From: Anthoceros angustus
Lineage: Eukaryota; Streptophyta; Anthocerotopsida; Anthocerotales; Anthocerotaceae
Assembly (NCBI GenBank): GCA_010909165.1
Contig: VJWM01000063.1
Coordinates: 744,001-808,000 of the forward strand
Reading direction: 5' to 3'
Length of the DNA: 64,000 bases
In this document: piece after piece, positions 32,709 through 43,872 of the stretch
Layout: each line of letters begins with the position of its first letter
Numbering within the stretch: the first letter of the stretch is position 1
Made by a program: the position numbers and the translations under genes
Notes under the pieces: generated by a model
What the model was told of the DNA's origin: nothing
The model's input: the letters and a program-made list of their open reading frames with translations, nothing else
The model's database searches: none

Positions 32709-34311
32709 TCACTGAGCTTCAGTCCCGGAATCCTTGTCATCCACGATCTGCTGAGTCACGGCCCACAACTTCATAGCCAGTTCTTGGCTAGCTCCCAGCT
32801 TGCTGACGTCTTCAGCGTTGCAGTCACTGAAGTAGTTGCCGCTCACTCCTTTCATATCAGGGTGAAGGGCAACGTACAAGGTGGTTGCTGCGCCCTGTAC
32901 CAGATTGCGTGCAGTAAGTACTGTACAAAACAAGCACGGCAAACCCCGTGGTTACGGCAAGAGGGGTCATTGGGACGCAAGAGACCTGTACCTGAGGAAT
33001 CGTTTTCCAGAGGAAGAAGAATAGCGCCTTTCCAACCGCTGCCATGGTGGAGTTAAGAACAAGGTAACAAGGAGTTAGTGACACGTTTTGATGAGTGGGC
33101 AGTTGGTGGAGCGAATGCCTTGGAAATTGCACACACCCATCTGAAGGCGTACATGTCGAAATATGTTTGTAAAGATGTATCCTGGGTGGACAGAATTGGC
33201 TGTTACATTTGCTCCTTCTTCCTGTTTGAAAGCATCAAAAGGGCTTAGTCTTGAACAAATGCATGCAATGGTCAGAGCAAATGTTGCAATTCTGCACCTT
33301 GAGTCGTCTGGCGAGCTCCTTGGAGTGCAGAACATTGGCAAGCTTACTTTGGCCATATGCTCGTGAACGGTCGTACCTGCAAGTTACATGAAGAGACATT
33401 TTCCTTTTAAATCAGCGGCCACATTGCAGGACAGCCCTTGGTACAGATCTCTTGGTCGAGGAGTTTACCCTTGCTTTTGGTTGATCTTGTCGAATCTGAT
33501 GCCACCCTTGTATACCCAGTTGTGCATGGTGGAGGAGAGATTAACAATGCGCCCTTCAATTCCACTTTCCTTGGCAGTGGTCTTCATCTTCTCCAGAAGC
33601 AGCTGTGTGAGATAGAAATGACCGACGTGGTTGACAGCAAACGTTGACTCGATTCCATCAACCGTTAACTCGAAGGGACACATGAACACACCTGCGTTGT
33701 TTCTGAGCATGGAAGGTACGCAATTATCAGGTTCCAATTCCCATGGCAGCCATCTCTCAAGTGAGACAATCAGGACTCAGTCAAGAATTAGACCAAGAAG
33801 CCAGGCCAAGCTGAACTCACATCAACACATGAAGAGGATGTCCGGTGGCAAGAAACTGGAGTGCGAACTGCTTCACGGAGTCCAACGAGCTCAAATCTAG
33901 CTTCATGGCATCGATCCGTGCAGTAGGAATTTGTTTGAGGATGTCATCTTTCACGATGCCAGCAGCTTCAAGGTTTCTCGCACCAATTATGACATGTGCA
34001 CCCCGCAGGGCCAGAACGCGCACAGTTTCAGCTCCAATTCCGCTCGATCCGCCTTCAATCAATTCCAAACACACAAGAGAAACACAATTTCAGTCTTTCA
34101 GAATCCCGGGCCAGCAGATCCAGGACACCTGAACATGCAACTACGATGTAAGACAGATTATTTTCGGGCCTGTGACAATCGCTGTCAAGCCGGATGCATC
34201 CAGGCCTGCCGTGACTGCCTCTCCCGTCGTGAAAAACCCGAAGCCGCTCTTCCCAACCTTTCCGCAAATTGATCTGCTCAACCCCGACCAACCACCTACA
34301 TTCCATGCCAT
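32709..34311 (-). CDS. Short-chain dehydrogenase, Tic32/retinol-dehydrogenase-like, 7 exons
   Basis: NAD(P)-dependent classical SDR of the plant Tic32/RDH11-14-like group. Substrate is unknown; Tic32 itself is a redox-linked component of the plastid import site. Exons on the minus strand: 34311-34170, 34052-33821, 33702-33469, 33376-33298, 33221-33137, 33038-32992 and 32894-32709. The phases sum to 1005 nt, that is 334 aa. Motifs are the cofactor loop TGGSSGIG (near 47), [14 protein letters not shown] (near 126), the active-site serine region [11 protein letters not shown] and YGQSK (Y210, K214), then NSVHPGYI, and the family tail [11 protein letters not shown]. The N-terminal [20 protein letters not shown] resembles Tic32-type leaders. 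All introns are GT-AG except the first, whose donor appears as GC (AG|GCCCGA). A possible base error there should be considered. Confidence 0.92.
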
Positions 34312-35167
34312 TGTGATTCAGACGGTACCGGTCTCGTCTCATCAGCGTCGCCTCCTCCGGAGCTTCAAATGGAGAAGGAAACATCTTGAGCACTCCTTCC
34401 GCTTGGTCTGCACTGTGCACCTAGTTCAAATTTTGGTAGCTAATGCCTGAAGATTCGGGAGAATCAACGACGCACAAACACCTCGTGGTGAACAACAAAC
34501 CGTGTCGTTATCCCCGTGACACACACAGACTCCTCCATCTTCAAAGCATCTTAACGAACATTTGCTGGACTTTGCTAGACTTTGCTTTGCGTTTGTTTCC
34601 TTTGCTTAAGAACGGCCTCCTCTATTAGAGCTTCTGAAGGCTCCAGCAGCTGCAGCACCCCTTCTATGCCCTAAGCTGCTTATTGCAATCTCACCTCGAT
34701 CGAAAGGCATCTCAATCTTCCTGCACGTCAAGCTACACATCAACCAGTGGAGTGCAATGGACCATTTTCCTTAAACCCTAAACCTCGGATGACCTCTTTC
34801 AACTTCGGACGAGTTTCGCTGTCTGGGAGATGGAGGCTACACTTTCTTGTACTGCTGCTGGATGTAGCTTTACAGCCGGCATTTCGAACACGCGAAGGGT
34901 ATGAAGCATGCATGCACGCAGCTTGATTTTGCCAAGGGATGGAGTTGAATGCAGATGACAAGCTCTATGCAGACTACTCATGGGTCATGTGCAGCAACCA
35001 TCTGGCATTGTGTTGTCAGCTGATTGCAGCTCGATGTTGTTCCGGTGGTGGGCTGGCCGGAGTAGATGATGTTCGTGCAAGGATTTTCTGGGAATCGGAC
35101 GGACCGGATGAGCCTATGAGACAGGGTTCCATCAGTCCAGCGTGTAGCGGGGCATTGGGGTTCAGCC
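34312..35167. other. Divergent intergenic region, SDR and PPR
   Basis: Shared upstream region of the minus-strand SDR and the plus-strand PPR gene. No additional gene or RNA is recognised. Confidence 0.5.
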
Positions 35168-37666
35168 TTGGGTCGAATCATGGTTTTGCGAGTCAGGGTT
35201 GCAAGTAAAGGCCTAAGGAGCCTCTTGTGGCAACAGCATTTCTGGATCCGACAAATGATACCGGGTCTTGGAGGGAGACATCCTGCTGGTCTGAGTTCAA
35301 GGTCTGACCCGTTGCCCAACGAAGAAGCTTGGCAGGCCAGGAGTGGGTCAGCCCGTTCCACAGAATGGGTGGCTGGAGAAAAAAATTCCGGCAAGAGCGG
35401 GCGGCAGGAGCTCTTGCAGATGGCTCCTCGTGGGCCTTCGTCCAAGTCGAGCTTGTCGGATGATCCTGACCGCCGCATCCCTGCAGGCTGCGGATTTAGC
35501 ATAGCGGCAGAAACTGTGAGCAAGCTGTGCCAGCAGGGGGAGCTTCGTGAGGCCATTGAGGCTCTGGAGATGCTGGTAGAGACAGGCTCCCCTGTGACCA
35601 AGTCTCTGTTTTATAGTGTTCTGCAAAAATGTATTGGGAAGAAGGATCTAGGTCTGGGGCGCAGTGTTCATGCGCTCATTGCGAAAAAAGGGTATCACTT
35701 GGACACGTTCTTGTGCAACCACATCCTGAGGATGTATGCGTCTCATGCCAGGATGCAAGAAGCGATGGATGTGTTCACCTTGGTTCCCAATCCAGATGCC
35801 TTCATGTGGTCTTCGATAATTTCTGCCCATGTCAAACATGGGCAGGCTAAGCAGGCCATACATTTGTATCATCAGATGCGCAGGTCAAGTGTGAAGCCAG
35901 ATGACCATGTGTTTTTAGCAGCCCTACAGGCTTGTGCTTGGGCAGCAGACTTGAAAACTGGGCAGCAGGTGCATGCTGATGTGGTGGCTAGGGGCATAGA
36001 GCCTCGTTTATTTGTATTCAATGCCTTGGTGGACATGTATGCAAAGTGTGGTAGCCTCGAGGATGCTCAGAAAGTGTTTGACAGGCTTCCTCAGAGAACT
36101 GTGGTGACGTGGACTGCCATGATGGCGGGATATTCCCAGCAGGGCAAGGGTCAGGAGGCCCTTAGTCTTTACAGGGCCATGCAGCGAGAAGGCCTTGCAT
36201 CACCTGATTCTGTGACATTTGTGTGCCTCCTGCAAGCATGTGCGAGTGTGGGTACCTCGGCTATGGAGACAGGGAAGCAGCTTCATCGACAGATTGAGGA
36301 TGAAGGACTTCAAGCTGATGTGGTTGTAGGTTGCAGCCTGGTAAACATGTATGCAAAGTGTGGCAGCTTAGAGGATGCTCAGAGCGTGTTTGATAAGCTT
36401 CCTCAAAAATCTGCAGTGACATGGACTGCCTTGATAGCTGCATATTCCCAGAAAGGGATGGGGGAGGAAGCCCTTCATCTTTACAGTGCTATGCAAGAAG
36501 AAGGCATTGCTGCACCAGATTCTGTGACTTTTGTGTGCCTCCTGCAGGCGTGTGCAATTGTGGGTACCCAGGCTTTGGAGAAGGGGAAGCAGCTTCATGC
36601 ACAAATTAGAGACCGTGGAATCCTGGTTGATGGAGGTATAGGGTGCAGCCTGGTGAATATGTATGCAAAATGTGGCAGCCTAGAGGATGCTCAGAGCATC
36701 TTTGACAAGCTTCTGGAAAAAACTGTGGTGACATGGAATGCCCTCATAGCCGGATATTCCCAGCAAGGCATGGGTCAGGAAGCTCTTCGTGTCTACACTG
36801 CTATGCAAGACGAAGGCCTTACTACAGCAGATGCTGTCACGTTTGCTTGCCTCCTGCAAGCATGTGCAAATGTAGCAGCTTTGCACGCGGGACGACACCT
36901 TCATGCACAGATTGAAGAGCAAGGGCTTCAAACCGATGAGTTCGTAGCCATCAGTTTGATAAACATGTATGCAAAATGTGGGAGCATGGTTGACGCTCTT
37001 CAGGTCTTCGACTCATTGCAAGAAAGAGACATCGTGGCCTGGAATGCTCTGATTGCAGGATACACCCGCCAAGGAGACAGCGAAGTGGTCTTCAAGCTAT
37101 TTCACAAAATGCGAGAACGGGGCATCCAACCGACAGGTGTCACCTTCCTCAGTCTCCTAACGGTATGCAGCCATGCAGGCCTAGTCGACAAGGGGCAAGA
37201 GTACTTCGACTCAATGAGACAACAGTTCGCCATCACTCCCACCGCCGAGCACTACTCTTGCATGGTGGATCTCCTGGGCAGAGCAGGCCACCTCGATGCA
37301 GCACTAGCAATGGTGAAGACAATGCCTGTACAGGCAGACGACACCGTCTGGCGCATTCTACTGGGTGCTTGTCAAAAGTGGAGCAACGTCGACCTGGGAC
37401 GACATGCTTTCGATGAGGCAGTGAAGCTCAACAACAAAGGCTCCGCCCCATATGTACTGATGTCCAACATCTACATCAACGCCCAGATGTGGGAGGAGGC
37501 AGAGGAGATGCAAGCAAGGAGGACAAAAACCCAGGCTTGGAAGCAACCAGGCCAGAGCTGGTGGACAGACATGGACGGACTAGTTCACAGTTTTGTGGTC
37601 GGAGACTTAAAGCTAAAACAGCTTTGCTCCCAAAATCAGGCATCAGAGATGATACATGCCATATAA
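35168..37666 (+). CDS. PLS-class pentatricopeptide repeat protein, E subgroup, intronless
   Basis: Organelle RNA-binding protein of 832 aa; PLS-E proteins direct C-to-U editing or processing of mitochondrial or plastid transcripts. The arginine-rich N-terminus (RVRVASKGLRSLLWQQ) suits organelle import. M5 (35180) is an equally good start. From about residue 110 the protein is an uninterrupted series of PLS motifs with repeated NMYAKCGSLEDAQ-VFD, VVTWTA-IAGYSQQG and GKQLHAQI strings, ending in CMVDLLGRAGHLDAALAMV and LLGACQKWSNVDLGRHAFDE, then an E/E+ stretch (QSWWTDMDGLVHSFVVGD). No DYW deaminase follows; the stop comes about 20 residues later, so any editing role would need a partner. Three DNA repeats of 312, 312 and 306 bp (36035, 36347, 36659, 36965) equal one PLS triplet each and are unusually alike. 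The style resembles fern PPR proteins. Confidence 0.95.
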   Translation: MGRIMVLRVRVASKGLRSLLWQQHFWIRQMIPGLGGRHPAGLSSRSDPLPNEEAWQARSGSARSTEWVAGEKNSGKSGRQELLQMAPRGPSSKSSLSDDPDRRIPAGCGFSIAAETVSKLCQQGELREAIEALEMLVETGSPVTKSLFYSVLQKCIGKKDLGLGRSVHALIAKKGYHLDTFLCNHILRMYASHARMQEAMDVFTLVPNPDAFMWSSIISAHVKHGQAKQAIHLYHQMRRSSVKPDDHVFLAALQACAWAADLKTGQQVHADVVARGIEPRLFVFNALVDMYAKCGSLEDAQKVFDRLPQRTVVTWTAMMAGYSQQGKGQEALSLYRAMQREGLASPDSVTFVCLLQACASVGTSAMETGKQLHRQIEDEGLQADVVVGCSLVNMYAKCGSLEDAQSVFDKLPQKSAVTWTALIAAYSQKGMGEEALHLYSAMQEEGIAAPDSVTFVCLLQACAIVGTQALEKGKQLHAQIRDRGILVDGGIGCSLVNMYAKCGSLEDAQSIFDKLLEKTVVTWNALIAGYSQQGMGQEALRVYTAMQDEGLTTADAVTFACLLQACANVAALHAGRHLHAQIEEQGLQTDEFVAISLINMYAKCGSMVDALQVFDSLQERDIVAWNALIAGYTRQGDSEVVFKLFHKMRERGIQPTGVTFLSLLTVCSHAGLVDKGQEYFDSMRQQFAITPTAEHYSCMVDLLGRAGHLDAALAMVKTMPVQADDTVWRILLGACQKWSNVDLGRHAFDEAVKLNNKGSAPYVLMSNIYINAQMWEEAEEMQARRTKTQAWKQPGQSWWTDMDGLVHSFVVGDLKLKQLCSQNQASEMIHAI

Positions 37667-37717
37667 AAACTATCTGGAAAGGCCAAAATCTGGTGTCCAT
37701 GGTGGTGGATTTCCGTC

Positions 37718-38109
37718 TCAGTGCTTCATTGCGGGGCTCCATAACCCATCGCAGATGACCTCTTTCCTGTCGTCCTGCACCAGGAACCTGTAGTCGATGC
37801 CGTGCCCTGCGGACTGCGACGCCCACAGAGTTTTCTGGGTGCCAGTTTCGTAAACGATTGCAGTCCTTCTGCATGATAAGGTGGCAATTCTTTGCCTTGC
37901 CGGCAGTATTGCCGGCCCACATCGGCTTGTTCAGGAGTCCACGAGGGTTCAACACAAGGTTGCAATCTCGCTGCATGTGCAGGGTGTAGTCGACGCCGAT
38001 TTGCCATCCCCATATTCAGTTCCCGACCTTCCAGCAAGTAATTGGGACCGTCGTAGTCATCTGCTGTCGCCGCTCCAGGCCCGGATCCTGGCATCAGTGG
38101 AACTGCCAT
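37718..38109 (-). pseudogene. GNA-type (bulb) mannose-binding lectin, two frameshifts
   Basis: Minus-strand monocot-mannose-lectin (GNA) domain readable only by changing frame twice. From 38109: NYLLEGRELNMG; after a shift near 38003-38015, WQIGVDYTLHMQRDCNLVLN, then KPMWAGNTAGKAKNCHLIMQ and KDCN; after a second shift near 37850-37862, VYETGTQKTLWASQSAGHG and VQDDRKEVICDGLW to TGA at 37718. The mannose-site motif QxDxNxVxY is only partly kept (QRDCNLVLN, QDDRKEVIC), so sugar binding is doubtful. No signal peptide precedes the MAVPLMPGSG start. It could be a real gene with two base errors or a young pseudogene. It lies convergent to the PPR gene, 52 bp from its stop. Confidence 0.65.
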
Positions 38110-38785
38110 TGCCAGCCACCTGAGGCATGCAATGGCCTGGATTCCAATTTGCTACACCCACCCCCATCCGGCGTGCCTTGTAGGTTTGAAGAGGCCTCGG
38201 CGACATCGACGTCTTCCCTGATGAGAGCCGTGTGCGCAGTGCTCGGATGCTGCCTGCGTCACAGGTGCATTTTAAAGGATGGCAGCGACGATGGTCATCG
38301 TTAATTCCATCGTTAGTCGGACAAACCGACGAAACCCTGATGGAAGGTAAAGCAATAGTGCAATAGTGCTGTAAAGCTTCCAAAATGGCCTTGCGTCTGG
38401 ATAAAGCGAGAGTGCTACTGCGTGCAGCCTATACGTGGTAAGGCTGTGGTAGTGACCATCGGATTTGCTTGGTAGAGCTTCGCCTGGCAGAAACTGCTTT
38501 GCTGGTGACTGCACTCCAACAAGGACCAGGAGCGACTACCATGTATGGGAGGAATGGCAGATCAGCACAATCTGCGATGGACACAAATATTCAGTCACTG
38601 ATCGGTTTGTCAGCAAGCGGAATGCACATCTGCCCATTCCCTGATAGATCTTTCAGACAAGTCAGCAGCCTCGGTAAGGCAGCAGCTTCCAATCTGCCAG
38701 TGCTACGCAACGAGAAGGCTTGGCGACACCTAATTCCGTAACTTTCATGTGCCCTGGGGAACCTCATCTTGTTCATGTTTGCTTG
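38110..38785. other. Intergenic
   Basis: No gene recognised. This is the upstream side of the GNA-lectin relic. Confidence 0.45.
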
Positions 38786-39066
38786 TTGAGGTAAGCTGCA
38801 GGATGCCATGGATTTGTTCATGTGGTTCTCCATAATTTCCAAGCATGGAAAACCTAATGAGGTCTTACAACTGTACCATGAGATGCCTAGGTCAGGTCTT
38901 TGTAGGTGCCCTTCAAGCTTGTGCATTTGCCGCCGCCTCGGAGTCTAAACAAGAGTGTGCACTGCGATGTGCCGCACTGTGCCATTGCTAATGCACGCCA
39001 GGTTCTTGATGACATGAAAACAGTGACATGGAGCCTCATTTCAGCAGGAGGGCCTCATTCTGGCTG
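38786..39066 (+). pseudogene. PPR relic
   Basis: Fragments match the PPR gene at 35.2 kb: KLQDAMDLFMWFSIISKHGK then EVLQLYHEMPRSG (compare MQEAMDVF, FMWSSIISAHVKHG and IHLYHQMRRS), and further on ARQVLDDMKTVTWSLISAG. Stops and frame changes break it. It is probably the decayed remainder of a tandem duplicate of the neighbouring gene. Confidence 0.65.
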
Positions 39067-39660
39067 ACCATGTTACTTTCGGCTTTTGGCCATAGGCTAT
39101 GTATTTAACTTACAAACTCAATGCGGACGCCGCCCTCCGGTTCCGGTGTCCTGATGGGCTAACCCATGCCAGAGCTTCTTCCCGATGCCCATATCGGCGC
39201 GATCCTTCCATGCCCCATGCTCCATGTCCCATTCCCCTGTGCCCCATACCCCTATGCCCTAAGTCGCCGCGATGCCCTCATGGCTCCTGCCGCGGGGCTG
39301 TAGGGCATCTCGGTTAAAACTCTATACAAGTAAGGGTACTCGTGAAATAAGGTAGAAAGATAAAAAAGTTAAAAAATTAAATTAAGCTACTTATTAGCTA
39401 CCCTGTTAAGAAATGCATGCATGCTTCATGCAATCTCCTATTAGAGAGAAATTGCTACAGCCACTAATGAAGAGTTGCCTAGAGAAGACTCTTAGAGATC
39501 AGTGGTCAAGAATCACTTCAGTTAGTAATTGCCTAGTTAAGACAAACCTGCGAGATATATAAGGGCGAGAGCAAGGGCCTTGAGAAACACGATCATCATC
39601 ATCATTCAGTTCATGATGGGCTGCAAGCCTTGTGTTGAGAGAGCTGTGGAGAGCGTAGTT
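39067..39660. other. Intergenic
   Basis: No gene is seen. A short run of CCCCATGCTCC / CCCCATACCCCTATGCCC-like words occurs at 39205-39260. Confidence 0.45.
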
Positions 39661-40625
39661 AGTAAGCTTGTCCTTGAGTCAAGGGTAGTAGTCAGTTGAG
39701 TCAAGGGCAATAGTCAATTGAGTTGAATCAGGGGCTTGTCGTTGAGTCAAGGGTAGTAGTCAGTTGAGTCAAGGGCAATAGTCAATTGAGTTGAGTCAGG
39801 GGCAGTAATTAGTTGAGTCAAGGGCAGTAGCCAATTGGGCGTAGATGGCTAGACTCAAAGTGTGTATTCTATCAAAAAAGAGCAGCACCTAGAGGAGGGA
39901 GCTTGTGAGTCGACGGCGGGTTACTTAGAGTTTAGTGTTGTGTTGTGAGGTTCTATTTATAAAGAGCAGCACCTCGAGGAGGTGGCCTGTGAGTCAAGTG
40001 TGTATTCTATCAATAAAGAGCAGCACCTAGAGGAGGTAGCTTGTGAGTCGACGGCGGGCTACTTAGAGTTTAGTGCTGTATTGTGAGCTTTTTTATAAAG
40101 AGCAGCACCTCGAGGAGGTGGCCTGTGAGTCACATGTGGACGGGGTGCTACTTAGAGCTTAGAGTTGCATTGTGAGGTTGAGAGCGTTGAGAATCGTGCA
40201 AGTCACTTGTGGAGTGAATTAGCAAGGTCCTAGACTGTTGAGGTGGCCTGTGAGTCACATGTGGACGGGGTGCTACTTAGAGCTTAGAGTTGCATTGTGA
40301 GGTTGAGAGCGTTGAGAATCGTGCAAGTCACTTGTGGAGTGAATTAGCAAGGTCCTAGACTGTTGGTAAGCCAGCACTTATCGCTTTCTTACTAGCTGCT
40401 TAGTGAGGGGCATTACTATACATGTACTTATTCTATATTGTACATATTCCCATATTGGATACCAAAGTCTCGCGGGTGGAGTGAATTAGCAAGGTCCTAG
40501 ACTGTTGGTAAGCCAGCACTTATCGCTTTCTTACTAGCTGCTTAGTGAGGGGCATTACTATACATGTACTTATTCTATATTGTACATATTCCCATATTGG
40601 ATATCAAAGTCTCGCGGGGCCACCA
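39661..40625. repeat. Compound tandem-repeat block, possible LTR debris
   Basis: At 39670-39840 a GAGTCAAGGGCAATAGTCAA-type unit of about 25-30 bp recurs with variation. At 39880-40130 a roughly 130-bp unit with AGAGCAGCACCTAGAGGAGG recurs. A 125-bp exact duplication starts at 40115 and 40240. A 142-bp near-exact duplication starts at 40334 and 40476 and ends near TCTCGCGG. No ORF survives. The nested pattern may be a degenerate retroelement terminal region, which I could not prove. Confidence 0.75.
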
Positions 40626-40640
40626 AGGGATTTTATCTAG

Positions 40641-40693
40641 GGTGACATAAGAAGTTTTCCTGCCGCATACGATGGAAAAACTTCTTATGTCAC
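40641..40693. repeat. Perfect-stem hairpin
   Basis: GTGACATAAGAAGTTTTCC and, 14 nt later, GGAAAAACTTCTTATGTCAC form an inverted repeat of 19-20 bp with one unpaired base. It lies at the right edge of the tandem block. No mature RNA evidence exists; it could be a MITE remnant or a small-RNA hairpin. Confidence 0.7.
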
Positions 40694-42462
40694 ACTCTTG
40701 ATGACATCGGCCGGGGGCCTGTTTCCGCTTGGACTTGGACACAAAGGTTTGCCAAGCCGCCATGGGGTGTCAGGCGTGTTCACAGGGAAGTGTGGCATAC
40801 TGATGTCATTAGAAGTAGTAAGAAGTATTTAAAAAAGATGAAAATTTGAAAGGGAAGCGAACCTAAAACAACATAATATTTATAGAGGCAGAATATATAT
40901 GAAGGGATGTTTGACCCTAACATACAGCTCAACGGGCTTTCATGTTTGCGTGTCGCGGCCGAAGAAAAAGGCTAAAAATAAGGGTGTGCATAGGATAGGA
41001 AGACAAATAATTGCTAGCCAATTGATACAGTAATGGCATGGAACAATCTAACAATGCTCATCTATGTGGTCCATGTGGGCCAGGGCGCCAATGGGAACAG
41101 CCTATGGTATTTTCCAAAAATCAAGGTATTGGGACACGTACAACCTGCTTCATGGTCTAGATGTAGGAATGTCAAGGTTTTCAGTTGTTTGAATGTTTTT
41201 TGTGATGAAGATAGTTATTTCTAGTACTAGAGAGCATGCACGCGCCCAAGGCATATATGTGTTTCTGAAAACAGAAAGAAAAGCCTATGACATATTTATT
41301 GCCTTGTCTACCACTGTGTCCGCATACTTCAATACCATGTCTTTCCTGCTAATGGATTTCATGTGGGCAAGAGATGATATGCTTGGGTGCATTAACGTCG
41401 ATATAGGTAGGTGGGATACAGGGCCCATGACACAACTTATCTAAGGGCGCCGACATGCCCGGCTCTTTAAAGGGACTATAAGAGCATAAGGGAGTATGTG
41501 GGCATAGGTATTCCCGTCCTTTTATATATATATCTATAGTTTGTGCTTCACCATTAGTCCCCTAAGATGAAGTTAGTGAAGTGGGTTTCGGTGTGGATAA
41601 ATTGTCATGGTGAGTCAGGATGCTGAGGAGGATGCACAGAAAGAGGAGGAGGCAGTACAACCTACCTTTTTAAAGTGTGAGAAAGTGAAGAGCCTCAGCA
41701 ATTGTCATGTCATTGTTTGATAATATCTCGAGGGAAGAGGATCGCGTACAGCTACAAGCAATGCAGATGTTTATCGGCCTTAGGTACGTGGTTAATTTAG
41801 ATTATTTTTGTGATTGATCAAATAATATGAATTTATCTCTTAATTGGGTTATATTAAGTTATGATAATAAAAACTATGAGAATTAATTAATTTTAGAAAA
41901 AATTATTTCCCAACTAGTTATTCAAGAACTCAGAACTTACAACTTATGTACAATGTAACCTGCACGGTTTTCCGGATTTTCGATACGTTTTCAGGGGATG
42001 AAACTTATCAGAAGAAAACTTATTGGAGGATGAGTGTACTTATTTGACTGGCGTGCCTCTCGGGGAAATTGCGGCGCTAATCCTCGATACAACGGTAACC
42101 TGGGTTGCGTAATTAAGTAGTTACCGAGTACGCACGGTGGCGAAAGAGTAAGTTCCCGAGTTTTGCCAGGCAGAGCCACTATGTATGGCCGTACAGGCGT
42201 GATGGTTTAACCAAGTGCGATATTTTGGCTCTTCCCTCCCCTTACGGCTGCGCCAAGTGCGAAGTTGCCGGATCGGGCGCCGGATTCGTGCTGATCGCGC
42301 CTCTCGTTTCCGGTACAAATTCCTCCTCGCTCTCAGCGAGGAACATCATTTGTGCCACGCTGCAGCAGCTGGTGCTTGTGGGGAGCCCGAGGGCGTCGTC
42401 TCCTCACACGCCAGGCTGGTTGCTGGGCTGAGCTTGGATCCCAGAGCTTGGAGCATAGGGCA
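40694..42462. other. Gene-poor gap, then protease promoter side
   Basis: AT-rich sequence with no recognised gene up to about 42.1 kb. The last 300 bp before the protease ATG are G+C-rich and should contain its promoter and 5' UTR. An in-frame upstream ATG at 42352 adds 37 unlikely residues. Confidence 0.45.
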
Positions 42463-43872
42463 ATGGCGGCCGTGAGAGCGGTGTTGGTGTTGGTGTTGCT
42501 GGCCCTGGCTGGCTTCGCGCAGGCGGCCAGGGATTACTCCCAGCTGGGGTATACCCCGGATGACATGAAGTCGGAGGAGGCCATGGTGCGATTGCACCAG
42601 AGGTGGCAGGCCAAGCACGGCAAGTTCTACAACGGCCTCCCGGAAGAGGAGGCGAGGTTCCAGATCTGGAAGGAGAACCTGAAGTACATCGCGGAGCGGA
42701 ACGAGGGCGAGGAGAACTACAGCCTGGGGCTGAACAAGTTCGCGGACATGAGCCATGAGGAATTCAAGGCCAAGTATCTGGGGACGAAGATGGACTTGTC
42801 GCGGAGGGAGAAGAAGGTGGGAGGAAGCTTCAAGTACGAGAAGGTGGAGTCGGTGCCGGATTCGGTCGACTGGAGGACCTCGGGGGCTGTGGCGTATGTG
42901 AAGGATCAGGGTAGCTGCGGGAGTTGCTGGGCTTTCTCTACGACCGGGGCCGTCGAAGGTATCAACCAGATCGTGACCGGGAACTTGGTGGCGCTGTCGG
43001 AGCAGGAGCTGGTGGACTGTGACACCCGGGTGAACCAGGGCTGCAACGGCGGGCTCATGGACTACGCTTTCGAGTTCATCATCAGCAACGGGGGGATCGA
43101 CACCGAGGAGGACTATCCGTACAAGGGCTATGGGGGGAAGTGTGATACCGCGAGGCTGAACGCACACGTTGTCACCATTGACGGGTACGAAGACGTCCCG
43201 TACAACAATGAGCAGGCCTTGATCAAGGCTGTGGCAAACCAGCCTGTGTCTGTGGCCATCGAGGCTGGGGGCCGGGACTTCCAGTTCTACGTCAGTGGTG
43301 TGTTCACTGGAACCTGCGGCACTAACTTGGATCACGGAGTTTTGGCTGTCGGTTATGGATCTGAGAATGGGCTGGACTACTGGATCGTGAAGAACTCTTG
43401 GGGGGCTGCCTGGGGAGAGTCTGGGTACTTGAAGATGCAAAGGGGGACTGGGAAGGCTGCCGGGCTGTGCGGGATCAACATCGAGCCTTCTTACCCGACC
43501 AAGATCGGGCCCAACCCTCCTCCCTCTCCTCCTTCCCCTCCTGCCCCTGTTACTCCTCCTACCCAATGTGACAACTACCACAGCTGCCCTGAGAGCACCA
43601 CCTGCTGCTGCCTGTTCCCGATCGGGAAGTATTGCCTGGCGTGGGGATGCTGCCCGTTGGAGAGCGCCACTTGCTGCGACGATCACTACCACTGCTGCCC
43701 CCATGACTACCCTGTCTGCGACTTGAGGAACAACCTCTGCCTGGCCAAAGCTTCTGGGCCTGGCTCCGCCATGCTGACCAGGATTCCTGCCTGGTATGAT
43801 GGTCCCGTGCTGCATAACTTTTTCGGTGGCAAATCTGGAATGTGGCCGGAAGCAGGGCACGCCTCTGAGTAA
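42463..43872 (+). CDS. RD21-like papain-family cysteine protease with granulin domain
   Basis: Secreted or vacuolar C1A protease of 469 aa. Order: signal peptide [20 protein letters not shown] (1-21), I29 prodomain with the ERFNIN-type helix (about 40-120), mature papain domain from VPDSVDWR (131), a proline-rich linker (350-366) and a C-terminal granulin domain with its cysteine pairs (369-426). Catalytic residues are all present: Gln149 and Cys155 in [13 protein letters not shown], His291 in [11 protein letters not shown] and Asn311 in [15 protein letters not shown] and the disulfide cysteines are intact. The Met at 42463 was chosen because it starts the signal peptide. About 40 residues follow the granulin domain. 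The granulin tail is normally removed during maturation. The gene has no introns, unlike the angiosperm RD21 genes I remember. Expected roles are stress, senescence and immunity-related proteolysis. Confidence 0.96.
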   Translation: MAAVRAVLVLVLLALAGFAQAARDYSQLGYTPDDMKSEEAMVRLHQRWQAKHGKFYNGLPEEEARFQIWKENLKYIAERNEGEENYSLGLNKFADMSHEEFKAKYLGTKMDLSRREKKVGGSFKYEKVESVPDSVDWRTSGAVAYVKDQGSCGSCWAFSTTGAVEGINQIVTGNLVALSEQELVDCDTRVNQGCNGGLMDYAFEFIISNGGIDTEEDYPYKGYGGKCDTARLNAHVVTIDGYEDVPYNNEQALIKAVANQPVSVAIEAGGRDFQFYVSGVFTGTCGTNLDHGVLAVGYGSENGLDYWIVKNSWGAAWGESGYLKMQRGTGKAAGLCGINIEPSYPTKIGPNPPPSPPSPPAPVTPPTQCDNYHSCPESTTCCCLFPIGKYCLAWGCCPLESATCCDDHYHCCPHDYPVCDLRNNLCLAKASGPGSAMLTRIPAWYDGPVLHNFFGGKSGMWPEAGHASE

